DNA of 64,000 nt. It comes from Cellulosimicrobium cellulans (GTDB lineage: Bacteria > Actinomycetota > Actinomycetes > Actinomycetales > Cellulomonadaceae). The first letter of the stretch is position 1. Each line of letters opens with the position of its first letter. Of this stretch, positions 29,401-37,362 are shown piece by piece. The notes beneath the pieces are model-generated. The model ran no database searches. It was not told the origin of the DNA and saw only the letters and a program-made list of their open reading frames with translations. Location: assembly GCF_016907755.1 (NCBI RefSeq), contig NZ_JAFBCN010000001.1, forward strand, positions 1,922,001 to 1,986,000, given 5' to 3'. A program made the position numbers and the translations under genes.

Positions 29401-29523
29401 GTCCTCCGCCGTCGTGACGAAGTTGGCACCGTCGTCGTCGTACGAGACCTGGAACCGACGCATCGGCGCCGCCTCGTCGTCGGGCCGCATGCGCAGCCGG
29501 GAGAGCATGTCCTTCAAGCCCAT
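26494..29523 (-). CDS. zorD: Zorya system SNF2-type helicase ZorD
   Basis: A 1009-residue superfamily 2 helicase of the SNF2 type and the predicted effector of Type I Zorya. The N-terminal 440 residues are Zorya-specific. The helicase core follows: YPHQRDGVEWMAALM, Walker A in LADDMGLGKTYMTL (about 505), TFDEAQ-type motif II VVFDEAQTVKNPDT (about 648), LLATGTPVENSMLDFW, and in the second RecA lobe VVNGDTAAVSTGSS, IIMSPLAVGVGLTVVGANH and the motif VI arginine in QATDRIYRIGQTRPVS. It is the last gene of the leftward zorABCD operon, 4 bp after zorC. In studied Zorya systems ZorD is recruited after ZorA/B motor activation and degrades or unwinds invading DNA. Confidence 0.93.
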   Translation of the reverse strand: MGLKDMLSRLRMRPDDEAAPMRRFQVSYDDDGANFVTTAEDLDLLRQGEGQRSTQEQFLVLEMMEEAGAALPLPNGYAVRSRDIAAMGPEEAAILGLPPLLPGRLEPKIRHNTTSRHFDVSLRVVLEDGDEPCRRTGPVVTIGSETRYRLSPRALRVVLAVERHAILEAGRRSEADNVRLVAEIQAAQRDAAQLDGVTFSLGHLDEFSTVSPASVSLLVEEQPDGSLAISPDLGAEVDPSAVSSRRHHVEDEGPSVLRVGNQLVMLEEDQAEGVREVLRRPHIPAEEKQDFYRAPGDFYDPTRVDVDLHFGVRVAGIGVIVPQTFTDASESGISWFGGDPTLRPADVLAGLIDSLPRLEQVERDVEAAREAGRSAVAVGDQVVDIGDERATAAALHEARDRLEEEARASSDASSSADADAPAPEEPARRVQVGVHVADAQDVADALRGTAVAARPIRPVDYDSLARSPYPHQRDGVEWMAALMAASTRAPESSATRVQGAVLADDMGLGKTYMTLVALRELMAAERALGEDPHPTLAVLPVALIENWEAELAATFPESPFGDVVVLQGGRDLPRFRLAGAGRETTATVTSLDERGMMRDDAIRFSLRVGPDHGDRRLDMPGRLVLTTYDTLRSYQLSLAQVDWGTVVFDEAQTVKNPDTLATRAAKALKARFKLLATGTPVENSMLDFWCLMDTAQPGLLGSWSDFRSRWVAPMKDADPQEKMRIGEELRALVGPFMLRRVKEDHLADLPPKTVYGPEEGPSRVARPELGVPMPAGQREVYDDVLRDYQRSTGAQGAALKAVQGLRAVSLHPAARGDGELGTDPGSLALSARMTAALGVLDAVRDKGEKAIVFVINKKVQRSLALWLQDRYDLPVSVVNGDTAAVSTGSSPTRKRIIERFEQRPGFNVIIMSPLAVGVGLTVVGANHAIHLERHWNPAKEAQATDRIYRIGQTRPVSVYLPAALHPDMTSFDLNLDRLLQQKTILREAIVVPEKVTEDELADALTLDPS

Positions 29524-29527
29524 GGGT

Positions 29528-31069
29528 TCACCTCATCACGGAACGGGCGCCGAGTACCGGTAGGCCGAACCGACGCTTGAGCTGGGAGTAGTCGTCAGCG
29601 GACATCAGGGTCCGCGGGTCGAGGTTCACGCCGAGCGCCTCGACGATGAAGCGGACCGCGTGGTGCTGCCACGTCGACTCGTGATGCGTGATCGACGTGT
29701 GGGCTCGTGCACCCCCCGGATGATTCCGCGCATGATCGTTCGGGACGGTGTACGTGAGCATCTCGGGCGTGAACGTCCTGCGGGAGCGGTCCGTGAGGAT
29801 CCCGCGAGCCGGGCCGTCGAAGATCCAGAGCTTGAAGCTGTGCGACCCTTCGACGAGGTGGAAGGACCCGCAGTCCAGAACGACGATCGCCGTGTCGGTG
29901 CGCGCCGTCAGACTTGAGACGTCCGTCCGGAGCCGGCCGAGCTGGTGCTGCACCGACGCGCGGGCACGGTTACCGAGAACGACCCGCGACTCGCGGACGA
30001 GGCCCTGCTCGTAGAGTCCCCACAAGAACCGTTTGCGGGCGGGGAACATGCGGAGCATGTCCTCCTTGCCGTTGTCCCGGGCGTACGTGTCGACCGCCTC
30101 GAGGAAGAGGCGCAGGTCCTCGACGCTCATCCAGCGCACGGCCCGCTCGCGAGCGGATGGTGGGAGAGGCTCCCACCAACGGTTCCACTGCGCCGAGCGT
30201 TGCAGGCGAGGATCGCCCCCGATGTCCACGAGCGCTTCGAGCCACGCGTCGCACGGCGCACCGTTTCCTGTTCGCGTCGTCATGACCTCAAGGAGGTCGT
30301 GACCGAAGTAGCGGCCCGCGCTGCCGGGCGCGTCGACCACCGACCGCGCCGTGATCTCCGGCAGGAAGCCGAGACCGGTCGGGTCGGTGTGGTCCGCGCG
30401 AGCTAGGCGCTCCAGGTAGACGGCCTGCCGGACGAGCAGCCCGAACCGGCCGGACTCGTACCCCTGCAGCCCCCGGGCGCGGACCCAGTCGTCCAGGGGG
30501 CGGGGGATCCCGTCGGCGCCGGAAGCCACGAGCAGCCCCGCGACGCGCCGTGGCGCGTCGCGGACGAGCAGCTCCTCGGGGTGCTCGCGCGCGACGTCCG
30601 CGACATCGATGACGACCGGGGCGCGGCGGGGCAGCGGAGCGAGCCGTGCGGCGCGCCGTGCCGCCGCGGACGTGGCGTCGAAGAGTCCCGCCGTCCAGGA
30701 GTCGAGCAGGTCGAAGTGCCGGAGCACGAGGTCGACGAGCGCGCGGACGAGGAGCCGCGACGGATGGGGGTCCTGACGTTCGACGACCGCCCGGACGAGG
30801 TCCGGCGTCATCGAGACCCGAGCCCGCTCCACGTCGTGGCTCCACACCGAGACGAGTGCGCGTGCCACGCGACGTTCGTGGAGCCGCGTCACGATCGCGT
30901 CGATCTCCCCGTGGTCGATCGCGGCGCGGATCTCGTCCATCAGCACTCCGAACGCGCGTCCACCGCCGGCCTCACGCCGCTGCCGGGAGGCTCGCGCCAC
31001 CAGGCCGGTCCACGAGCCGGTCATGCTCTCCGGCCAGTGCGGGAGATCGAAGGTCGCGGTGGGACGCAC
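29528..31069 (-). CDS. zorC: Zorya system EH-signature protein ZorC
   Basis: A 513-residue protein of the EH-signature family found only with Zorya. The C-terminal region carries the hallmark Glu and His in SITHHESTWQHHAVRFIVEA, preceded by TAIVVLDCGSFHLVEGSHSF and LWIFDGPARGILTDRSRRTF. The N-terminal two thirds are helical. Start GTG 31069 is 2 bp after the zorB stop, behind GGAAGG. ZorC binds DNA in characterised systems and links the membrane motor to the nuclease/helicase. Presence of ZorC defines this as Type I Zorya rather than Type II (ZorE). Confidence 0.9.
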   Translation of the reverse strand: MRPTATFDLPHWPESMTGSWTGLVARASRQRREAGGGRAFGVLMDEIRAAIDHGEIDAIVTRLHERRVARALVSVWSHDVERARVSMTPDLVRAVVERQDPHPSRLLVRALVDLVLRHFDLLDSWTAGLFDATSAAARRAARLAPLPRRAPVVIDVADVAREHPEELLVRDAPRRVAGLLVASGADGIPRPLDDWVRARGLQGYESGRFGLLVRQAVYLERLARADHTDPTGLGFLPEITARSVVDAPGSAGRYFGHDLLEVMTTRTGNGAPCDAWLEALVDIGGDPRLQRSAQWNRWWEPLPPSARERAVRWMSVEDLRLFLEAVDTYARDNGKEDMLRMFPARKRFLWGLYEQGLVRESRVVLGNRARASVQHQLGRLRTDVSSLTARTDTAIVVLDCGSFHLVEGSHSFKLWIFDGPARGILTDRSRRTFTPEMLTYTVPNDHARNHPGGARAHTSITHHESTWQHHAVRFIVEALGVNLDPRTLMSADDYSQLKRRFGLPVLGARSVMR

Positions 31070-31071
31070 GA

Positions 31072-31860
31072 TCAGCCTTCCTCGGCAGGAGCTTCGTCCA
31101 GGAGTCGGGAGAGATCCTCTGCGGTCGGGCGGATCACCGTGAACCGGATCTCGATGCGGCGGTTCGCGGCCCGCTCGGCATCAGTCGTCTGCTGCGAGGT
31201 CACCGGCCGGGTCTCTCCGTACCCGGACACGGAGAACAGGGGGCTCCCGTCCGAACGCTGGAGCGTCGCGAGTCGGTGGTCGGCGGGAAGCGCCGTCTCC
31301 CAGTAGCGCCACAGCGAGATCGCGCGGAAGGTCGACAGCCCCCAGTTGCCGGTTCCCTCGACGCCCTCGAACTGGTTGTTGTCGGTGTGCCCTTCCACGA
31401 ACACGGTGTCGATGTAGCGGAAGCGGTCGTCCGTGCGGAGCGCCGCAGAGATCGCCTCGCCGATCTGCAGCGCGACCGCCTGGTGCTCGGGACGCAGTTC
31501 CCACTCGGAGCTCTCGAAGCCCAGCAGCTCCGTCGGGATGCTCAGCACCGAGTTGTCCTCGCTGACATGCACGGCGAGACCTTGGGACTGGAGCCCGTCG
31601 GCGATCTCGAGCAGCATCTGCGCCCTGACGTCCTCGGCGCGGCTCAGGTCGGCGATGTGGCTGCTGAACTCGTCACGCTCCTGCTCCGCGGCCTCCTGCT
31701 GCGCCGCGAGCGCCTGCTGCTCCTGGGTGACCTGGAGGACGAGCGCCACGACGGCGAGCATGAAGACCGCGAGCAGCGCGGTCATGAGGTCGGTGAAGGA
31801 GACCCAGTACGGGTTGTCGGCGTCCGAGGTGTCGCCGGGTCGGCGCCGTCCTCTACGCAC
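31072..31860 (-). CDS. zorB: Zorya system MotB/OmpA-like stator ZorB
   Basis: A 262-residue inner-membrane protein. A short basic N-terminus precedes one membrane helix, YWVSFTDLMTALLAVFMLAV, containing Asp24, the proton-carrying residue of MotB-like stators. A coiled segment (EQQALAAQQEAAEQERDE) leads to a C-terminal OmpA-like peptidoglycan-binding domain with VEGHTDNNQFEG, NWGLSTFRAISLWRYW, SGYGETRPV and NRRIEIRFTV. The GTG at 31860 overlaps the zorA stop by 8 bp, which couples synthesis of the two motor subunits. With ZorA it forms a proton-driven motor complex thought to sense membrane disturbance by phage. Confidence 0.93.
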   Translation of the reverse strand: MRRGRRRPGDTSDADNPYWVSFTDLMTALLAVFMLAVVALVLQVTQEQQALAAQQEAAEQERDEFSSHIADLSRAEDVRAQMLLEIADGLQSQGLAVHVSEDNSVLSIPTELLGFESSEWELRPEHQAVALQIGEAISAALRTDDRFRYIDTVFVEGHTDNNQFEGVEGTGNWGLSTFRAISLWRYWETALPADHRLATLQRSDGSPLFSVSGYGETRPVTSQQTTDAERAANRRIEIRFTVIRPTAEDLSRLLDEAPAEEG

Positions 31861-33601
31861 GCGCCGACACCTTCGCCTTCGCGTCGATCTCGTCGACGAC
31901 CTCCGCGAGGGCCTGGCTGGTCTGCAGCATGTGCGCGGCGAACTCGCGCGTGTGCGCGTCCCAGGTCTCGAGCCGGTCCCGGGTCTGGTGATGGACCTTG
32001 TCGCCGTACTCGTCGAGCCAGTCGCGCAGCACGGCGCTCTGGTTCTCGACCCGCTGCTGGAGGTCGTCGAGGAACTGGCGCTGCGACGCGCGCAGGGTGT
32101 CGAACGCCGTGTTCGCGGACTGCGCGGCGGTCAGGAGCTTCCCGGCCGTCGCCGCCGTGGTCTCGGTGAGCCGGTCGAGCTCCGTCGTGTGTCGGTCCAG
32201 CAACCGAGCCGCCTCCTGGTGCGCCTCGGCGGTCCCGGCGAGCGCGGTCGCGCCGGCGTCGAACGACTCCTCGAGCCGCCGGCTCGTCGTCTCGAACGCG
32301 CGGGACGTGGAGCCGAGCAGCTCCGAGGACCGCTGCAGCCCGGTCGTCGCGGCCCCGAGCTTGCCGGCGGCGGCGTCCATCCCGACGGCGAGGGCGCTGA
32401 GCGACCCGTCCAGGATCTTCGCCTGGCTCGTCACGAGCTCGGTCAGTGTCGACATCTCCGCCTCGAAGGCCTGCGTGCGTTCCGACATCTGGGAGCGGAA
32501 CGACTCCTCCTGCTCCGCGATCTGGCGCTCCTGCGCCGCAGTCTGCGCGGTGGTTGCTGCCGCCTGGGCAGCCGCCGCCTCCTGCATGGAGGCCACCGCG
32601 GCACCGACCCGGTCCGAGACTCCCGTGAGCGCGCTGTCCAGCGTGGCCGACGCCGAGCCCAGCTCTGCCGCCTGCCGCTCGCCGATCCCGCGGAAGCTCT
32701 CGGTGAACTTGTCCACGAGGTCCTCGAAGACCTGGGCCGACTGGTTCGAGGTCCGCTCCGCCAGCGCGTTCATCGACGGCGCCACCGCGGTCTCGATCGC
32801 TCGCGTGAGGGCCGACTGCATCTCCTCGGACAGGCCGGTGACCGCTTCCTGGAGCTTGGTACCGATCTTCTCGTGCAGCTCTGCCAGGGCCGTCGCCGAG
32901 TCCTGGGTGAACTGCTCGATCCGGACGAGCGAGTGCTCCGGGGTCTGCAGGAGGAACACCTGGTCGATCTGGTCGCGGACCTCTGCGGAGTGCTTGGAGA
33001 TCGACCGCGAGCAGATCTTCTCGAGGATGTTCACGACGAGGCTGCAGAGCACGCCCCACACGGACGCGATAAAGCCGAGACCTGCTCCCTTGACCAGGGC
33101 CTCGATACCCGTCCGCATCTCGTCGGCAGTCGCAGCCTGGCTGAGGTTCAGTCCGTTGAGCCCGACGGCGAGCCCGATGAACGTCCCGAGCAGTCCGAGC
33201 GCAGTGAGGATCGACGGTGCGGCCCCGAGCAGCCGGTTGCGCACGAGCTCGGGCGCGAAACGGTCGGGACTGAAGTAGTGCTCCGCCTCGACCGTGTTGC
33301 TGAGCCGGTCGTCATCCAGGACGACGAGGGTCTCGTCGAACTCGCGCCACAGCGCGTTCCCTCGGCCGGGTGCCATGGCGCGTCCACGCAGCTCCCGACG
33401 GACGGAAGACGCGTTCCCTGCGTCCAGCACGGAGATGAGGGTGCGGACCTGTGCGATGGCCTTGACGCCCAGCATGTAGGCACGCACGGTGTAGGCAACC
33501 GCCCAGAGGGCGACGAGGACGATCAGGGCGACGGCGACGCAGATGATGATCGCGTGACCATCACCTTCGAGCGCCTCGGAGATCAGGGTGACCGGGTTCA
33601 C
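31853..33601 (-). CDS. zorA: Zorya system MotA/ExbB-like motor with long coiled-coil tail, ZorA
   Basis: A 582-residue motor subunit. Membrane spans: residues about 15-45 (AIIICVAVALIVLVALWAVA), about 130-155 (ILTALGLLGTFIGLAVGL) and about 185-210 (GAGLGFIASVWGVLCSLVV); the latter two form the MotA/ExbB signature. From about 215 to the end there is a long, almost purely helical coiled-coil tail rich in Gln, Glu, Ala and Thr, which projects into the cytoplasm in known Type I ZorA. Start GTG 33601 gives a short leader before the first span; the ribosome binding site is weak. It is the first gene of zorABCD and is divergent from hsdR across 386 bp. Confidence 0.9.
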   Translation of the reverse strand: MNPVTLISEALEGDGHAIIICVAVALIVLVALWAVAYTVRAYMLGVKAIAQVRTLISVLDAGNASSVRRELRGRAMAPGRGNALWREFDETLVVLDDDRLSNTVEAEHYFSPDRFAPELVRNRLLGAAPSILTALGLLGTFIGLAVGLNGLNLSQAATADEMRTGIEALVKGAGLGFIASVWGVLCSLVVNILEKICSRSISKHSAEVRDQIDQVFLLQTPEHSLVRIEQFTQDSATALAELHEKIGTKLQEAVTGLSEEMQSALTRAIETAVAPSMNALAERTSNQSAQVFEDLVDKFTESFRGIGERQAAELGSASATLDSALTGVSDRVGAAVASMQEAAAAQAAATTAQTAAQERQIAEQEESFRSQMSERTQAFEAEMSTLTELVTSQAKILDGSLSALAVGMDAAAGKLGAATTGLQRSSELLGSTSRAFETTSRRLEESFDAGATALAGTAEAHQEAARLLDRHTTELDRLTETTAATAGKLLTAAQSANTAFDTLRASQRQFLDDLQQRVENQSAVLRDWLDEYGDKVHHQTRDRLETWDAHTREFAAHMLQTSQALAEVVDEIDAKAKVSARA

Positions 33602-33987
33602 TCGTCGTGGCTGCCTCTCGTGCGTGGCCGTGCGTCGAACGACCGAAGCGGCCGAGCACGGACAAGGGTGGTGAGCACCGGACGGCTCGACAGTGCGGCG
33701 CGACCGGATCGTACGGCCTGGTCGGCGACGTCGAGAAGTCCGTCCAGGGTGAAGTTCGGGGGATCTTCCCGGCGCCGAACCGGCCTCGGTGCACAAGAGG
33801 CTCGCAGAACGATCGGTCGGGCACGGACGCGCTACGTGATAATCCCTTCTATCGGTGTGCAGCACGCTTTGCGACCTCGCCTACGACATCCTGGCGTCTG
33901 ACGAACCAGCGCCCAGTAGTCTCACGACCAGCCGTCGACCGGGACGTGTGACCGAGACTGGCCAGGCACCGACGCCACGGAGGAACA
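33602..33987. promoter_or_regulatory. zorA-hsdR divergent promoter region
   Basis: This 386-bp region has no protein-like frame. It must carry the leftward promoter of zorABCD and the rightward promoter of hsdR. An AT-richer patch at 33832-33856 includes GATAAT (33838-33843), a possible -10 hexamer for hsdR, though no good -35 is seen upstream. The hsdR ribosome binding site GGAGG lies at 33979-33983. Single shared control of a restriction enzyme and an abortive-type motor system would need tight repression; no clear operator was found. Confidence 0.4.
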
Positions 33988-36900
33988 GTGCGCAGCAACG
34001 AAGCCGAGTGGGAGCACCTCGCGCTCGACCATCTCGCCGGGATCGGCTGGCAGCACCTCGACGGGGCGGCGGTCGCACCCGGCGCGGCGTCCGCCGTCGG
34101 GCACCCCGGGTACGCGACGGGGGGCGAGCCGCTGCCGCAGCGAGAGTCCTGGGACGAGGTCGTGATCCCCTCACGTGTGCGCGCCGCGCTGCGACGCCTC
34201 AACCCGGACGTCCCGCGCGACTACCTCGAGCAGGCGCTCGTCGAGATCCTGCGCCCGACGTCGCAGGATGCGATCACGGAGAACAAGCGCGTCCACGACG
34301 TCCTCGTCGACGGGTACCGCGGCGTCACGTACGTCGAGGACGGGCGTCAGCAGACCCCGACGATCCGCCTCGTCTCCTCGCGCGAGGACGAGAACGAGTG
34401 GCTGGCGGTCAACCAGGTCCGCGTGGTCGACGGCGACGTCGAGCGCCGCTTCGACGTCGTGCTGTACCTCAACGGGCTGCCGGTCGTGGTCATGGAGCTC
34501 AAGGACGCAGGGAGCGCGAGGGCCGACGTCGCCGCCGCGCACGCGCAGCTCACGACGTACGTGCGCGAGCTGCCCATGGCGTTCCGCGCGTGCGTCCTCA
34601 CGGTGATCAGCGACGGGATCGTCGCGAAGTACGGGACGCCGTTCACGCCGCTCAACCACTACTCGCCGTGGAACGTGGACGACGACGGGCGTGTCGTGGG
34701 CCCGACCGGCGCGCCCGTCCCCGCGGTCACCGATGCGGACCAGGCGGCGGACCGAGACGGGCGCGCCGTCGACGGCATCACGGACGACGTCGTGGAAGGT
34801 GAGGTGACCCTCTCGTCGCCGCTCGAGACGATGCTCGACGGGCTCTTCAACCCGCAGCGCTTCGTGCAGCTGCTGCGCGGGTTCGTCGCGTTCGACGAGG
34901 GCGACGACGGGCTCACCAAGCGCGTCGCCAAGCCGCACCAGTACTTCGGGGTGAGTCGAGCGCTCGAGGCGACGATCCGGGCCGTCGAGACCGACGGTCG
35001 CGCGGGCGTCGTCTGGCACACGCAGGGCTCCGGGAAGTCCATGGAGATGGAGCTCTACGCGGCCCACGTGGCGCGGCACCCGAAGCTGTCGAACCCGACC
35101 ATCGTCGTCGTCACCGACCGCACCGAGCTCGACGGGCAGCTCTACGAGACGTTCGCTCGCTCGCAGCTGCTCACCGAGGCGCCACGGCAGATCCGGCGGA
35201 GGGCTGAGCTGCGCGACGAGCTCGCGTCGCGCAGGACCGGGGGCATCTACTTCACGACCCTGCAGAAGTTCGGCCTCACCGCGGAGGAGAAGCGCGCGGG
35301 TGCCAAGCACCCCGTGCTGTCCGACCGCCGCAACGTCGTGCTCGTCGTCGACGAGGCGCACCGCTCGCACTACGACGACCTCGACGGCTATGCGTGGCAC
35401 CTGAAGAACGCGCTTCCGAACGCGACGCTCATCGCTTTCACCGGCACGCCGATCTCGACCGCCGACCGCAACACCGAGAAGGTCTTCGGCGACGTCATCG
35501 ACGTGTACGACCTCACGCGCGCCGTCGAGGACGGCGCGACGGTGCCCGTCTACTTCGAGCCTCGGCTCGTCAAGGTCGCGTTCGCGGACGGTCTGGACGC
35601 GGAGACGATCGACGCCGCCGCGGACGAGGCGACCGCCGGTCTCGATGACGTCGAGCGCGACCGCATCGAGAAGTCGGTCGCCGTCGTCAACGCCGTGTAC
35701 GGGGCGCCGGCGCGGCTGCGCGAGCTCGCGGCTGACCTCGTGCAGCACTGGGAGCGGCGGCGTGAGGCGATGGCCGAGCTCGTGCAGGGCACGTCAGTGC
35801 TCGACGGCGCGCGCCCGCCCCGCGCGGGCGACGTCGCCGGGGCAGAGCGTGCTCCGGGCAAGGGGCTGATCGTCGCGGCGACGCGCGACATCTGCGCGCG
35901 GCTGTACGACGAGATCGTCGCGCTCCGTCCCGACTGGCACTCCGACGACCTGCACGCGGGGAGGATCAAAGTCGTCTACTCCGGTACTGCGGCGGACCAG
36001 CCACCGATCGCCGATCACGTCCGTCGCGACTCCGAGAACGCCGTCGTCAAGAAGCGCCTGAAGGACCCCGACGACGAGCTCGAGCTCGTCATCGTCAAGG
36101 ACATGATGCTCACCGGGTACGACTCGCCCCCGCTGCACACGCTCTACCTCGACCGACCCATGCGTGGAGCGCTGCTCATGCAGACGCTCGCCCGCGTCAA
36201 CCGCACGTTCCGCGGCAAGAACGCCGGCCTGCTCGTGGCATCCGCACCGATCGCGGAGAACCTGCGCGCGGCGCTCGCGGAGTACACGGTGCGCGACCAG
36301 GGTGCGCGACCGGTCGGACGCACCGTCGACGACGCGGCCGAGGTGGTGGCCGACCTCGTCGCACGGCTGCGCGAGCTCGTCGATCCGTCGGGATGGCGGG
36401 GACGACTGACGAGCGCCCGCGCGGCGGGGTCGCGTCGTGGCTATCTCGACACGGTTCTCGCGACCGTCGCGTGGCTGCGCGACCCGCGCACGCCCGGCAA
36501 CGTCGTCACGGCAGACGGCGAGGAGTCGCGCGGGGCCGAGTTCCGCCGTCGGGCCGCGGCGCTCGCGAGGGCCTGGGCCATCGCCGGTCGGTCCGACGCC
36601 GTCACGGATCTCGCGGACGACGCGCGGTTCTACGAGCAGGTCCGCGTGTGGATGGGCAAGCTCGACGCCGAGGAGCGCCAGGCTCGTGGCGAGCCCGTGC
36701 CCGACGACGTCCAGCGGCTCCTCAACCAGCTCATGGCGACGGCGGTGGTGTCCGGGGAGGTCGTCGACGTGTATTCCGCCGCCGGGCTCGAGCATCCACG
36801 GCTCGACCGCATCGATGACGACTTCCTCGCGACCGCGCAGGCGGCACCGAACCCCCAGCTGACCATCGAAGCGCTGCGCCGGCTCGTCACGGAGGAGTCG

Positions 36901-37362
36901 AGGCGGCTCACGCGCGGCAACCTCGTGCGGCAGCAGGTGTTCTCCGACCGCCTCCAGGCGATCATGTCGAAGTACGTGAACTCCAACCTCACGTCCGCCG
37001 AGGTCATCGCAGCGCTCGTGGAGATGGCACGGGAGGTGGCCGCGGAGGAGACGCGCGGGCAGCGGTTCGATCCCCCGCTCAACCGCGACGAGCTCGCCTT
37101 CTACGACGCCGTGTCCACGAACGAGTCGGCCGTCGACGTGCAGGGCGAGGACGTCCTCGCGCAGATCGCGCGGGACCTCGTCGCCGTGATGCGCCGCGAC
37201 GTCAAGACCGACTGGACCGTCCGCGACGACGTCAAGGCCAAGCTCCGCTCGTCGATCAAGCGGCTGCTCATCAAGCACAAGTACCCGCCGGATCAGCAGT
37301 CCGGGGCGATTGTCCTCGTCATGCAGCAGATGGAGTCGATGGCGCCGCGCTACGCGGCGTGA
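33988..37362 (+). CDS. hsdR: Type I restriction enzyme R subunit
   Basis: A 1124-residue HsdR, the ATP-driven translocase/nuclease of a Type I system. The N-terminal nuclease domain shows FDVVLYLNGLPVVVMELKDA (Asp...ExK) near residue 155-170, followed by a QxxxY-like AQLTTYVREL. The motor has Walker A WHTQGSGKSMEMEL (about 345), VVTDRTELDGQL, the DEAH box VVDEAHRSHYDDL (about 454), AFTGTPIS and, in the second lobe, DMMLTGYDSPPLHTLY and LARVNRTFRGK. The helical C-terminus binds the methylase. Start GTG 33988 behind GGAGG. It is separated from hsdM/hsdS by about 12 kb containing Zorya and other genes, yet hsdMS has no other R subunit here. It overlaps the PLD-like gene by 4 bp. Confidence 0.95.
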   Translation: MRSNEAEWEHLALDHLAGIGWQHLDGAAVAPGAASAVGHPGYATGGEPLPQRESWDEVVIPSRVRAALRRLNPDVPRDYLEQALVEILRPTSQDAITENKRVHDVLVDGYRGVTYVEDGRQQTPTIRLVSSREDENEWLAVNQVRVVDGDVERRFDVVLYLNGLPVVVMELKDAGSARADVAAAHAQLTTYVRELPMAFRACVLTVISDGIVAKYGTPFTPLNHYSPWNVDDDGRVVGPTGAPVPAVTDADQAADRDGRAVDGITDDVVEGEVTLSSPLETMLDGLFNPQRFVQLLRGFVAFDEGDDGLTKRVAKPHQYFGVSRALEATIRAVETDGRAGVVWHTQGSGKSMEMELYAAHVARHPKLSNPTIVVVTDRTELDGQLYETFARSQLLTEAPRQIRRRAELRDELASRRTGGIYFTTLQKFGLTAEEKRAGAKHPVLSDRRNVVLVVDEAHRSHYDDLDGYAWHLKNALPNATLIAFTGTPISTADRNTEKVFGDVIDVYDLTRAVEDGATVPVYFEPRLVKVAFADGLDAETIDAAADEATAGLDDVERDRIEKSVAVVNAVYGAPARLRELAADLVQHWERRREAMAELVQGTSVLDGARPPRAGDVAGAERAPGKGLIVAATRDICARLYDEIVALRPDWHSDDLHAGRIKVVYSGTAADQPPIADHVRRDSENAVVKKRLKDPDDELELVIVKDMMLTGYDSPPLHTLYLDRPMRGALLMQTLARVNRTFRGKNAGLLVASAPIAENLRAALAEYTVRDQGARPVGRTVDDAAEVVADLVARLRELVDPSGWRGRLTSARAAGSRRGYLDTVLATVAWLRDPRTPGNVVTADGEESRGAEFRRRAAALARAWAIAGRSDAVTDLADDARFYEQVRVWMGKLDAEERQARGEPVPDDVQRLLNQLMATAVVSGEVVDVYSAAGLEHPRLDRIDDDFLATAQAAPNPQLTIEALRRLVTEESRRLTRGNLVRQQVFSDRLQAIMSKYVNSNLTSAEVIAALVEMAREVAAEETRGQRFDPPLNRDELAFYDAVSTNESAVDVQGEDVLAQIARDLVAVMRRDVKTDWTVRDDVKAKLRSSIKRLLIKHKYPPDQQSGAIVLVMQQMESMAPRYAA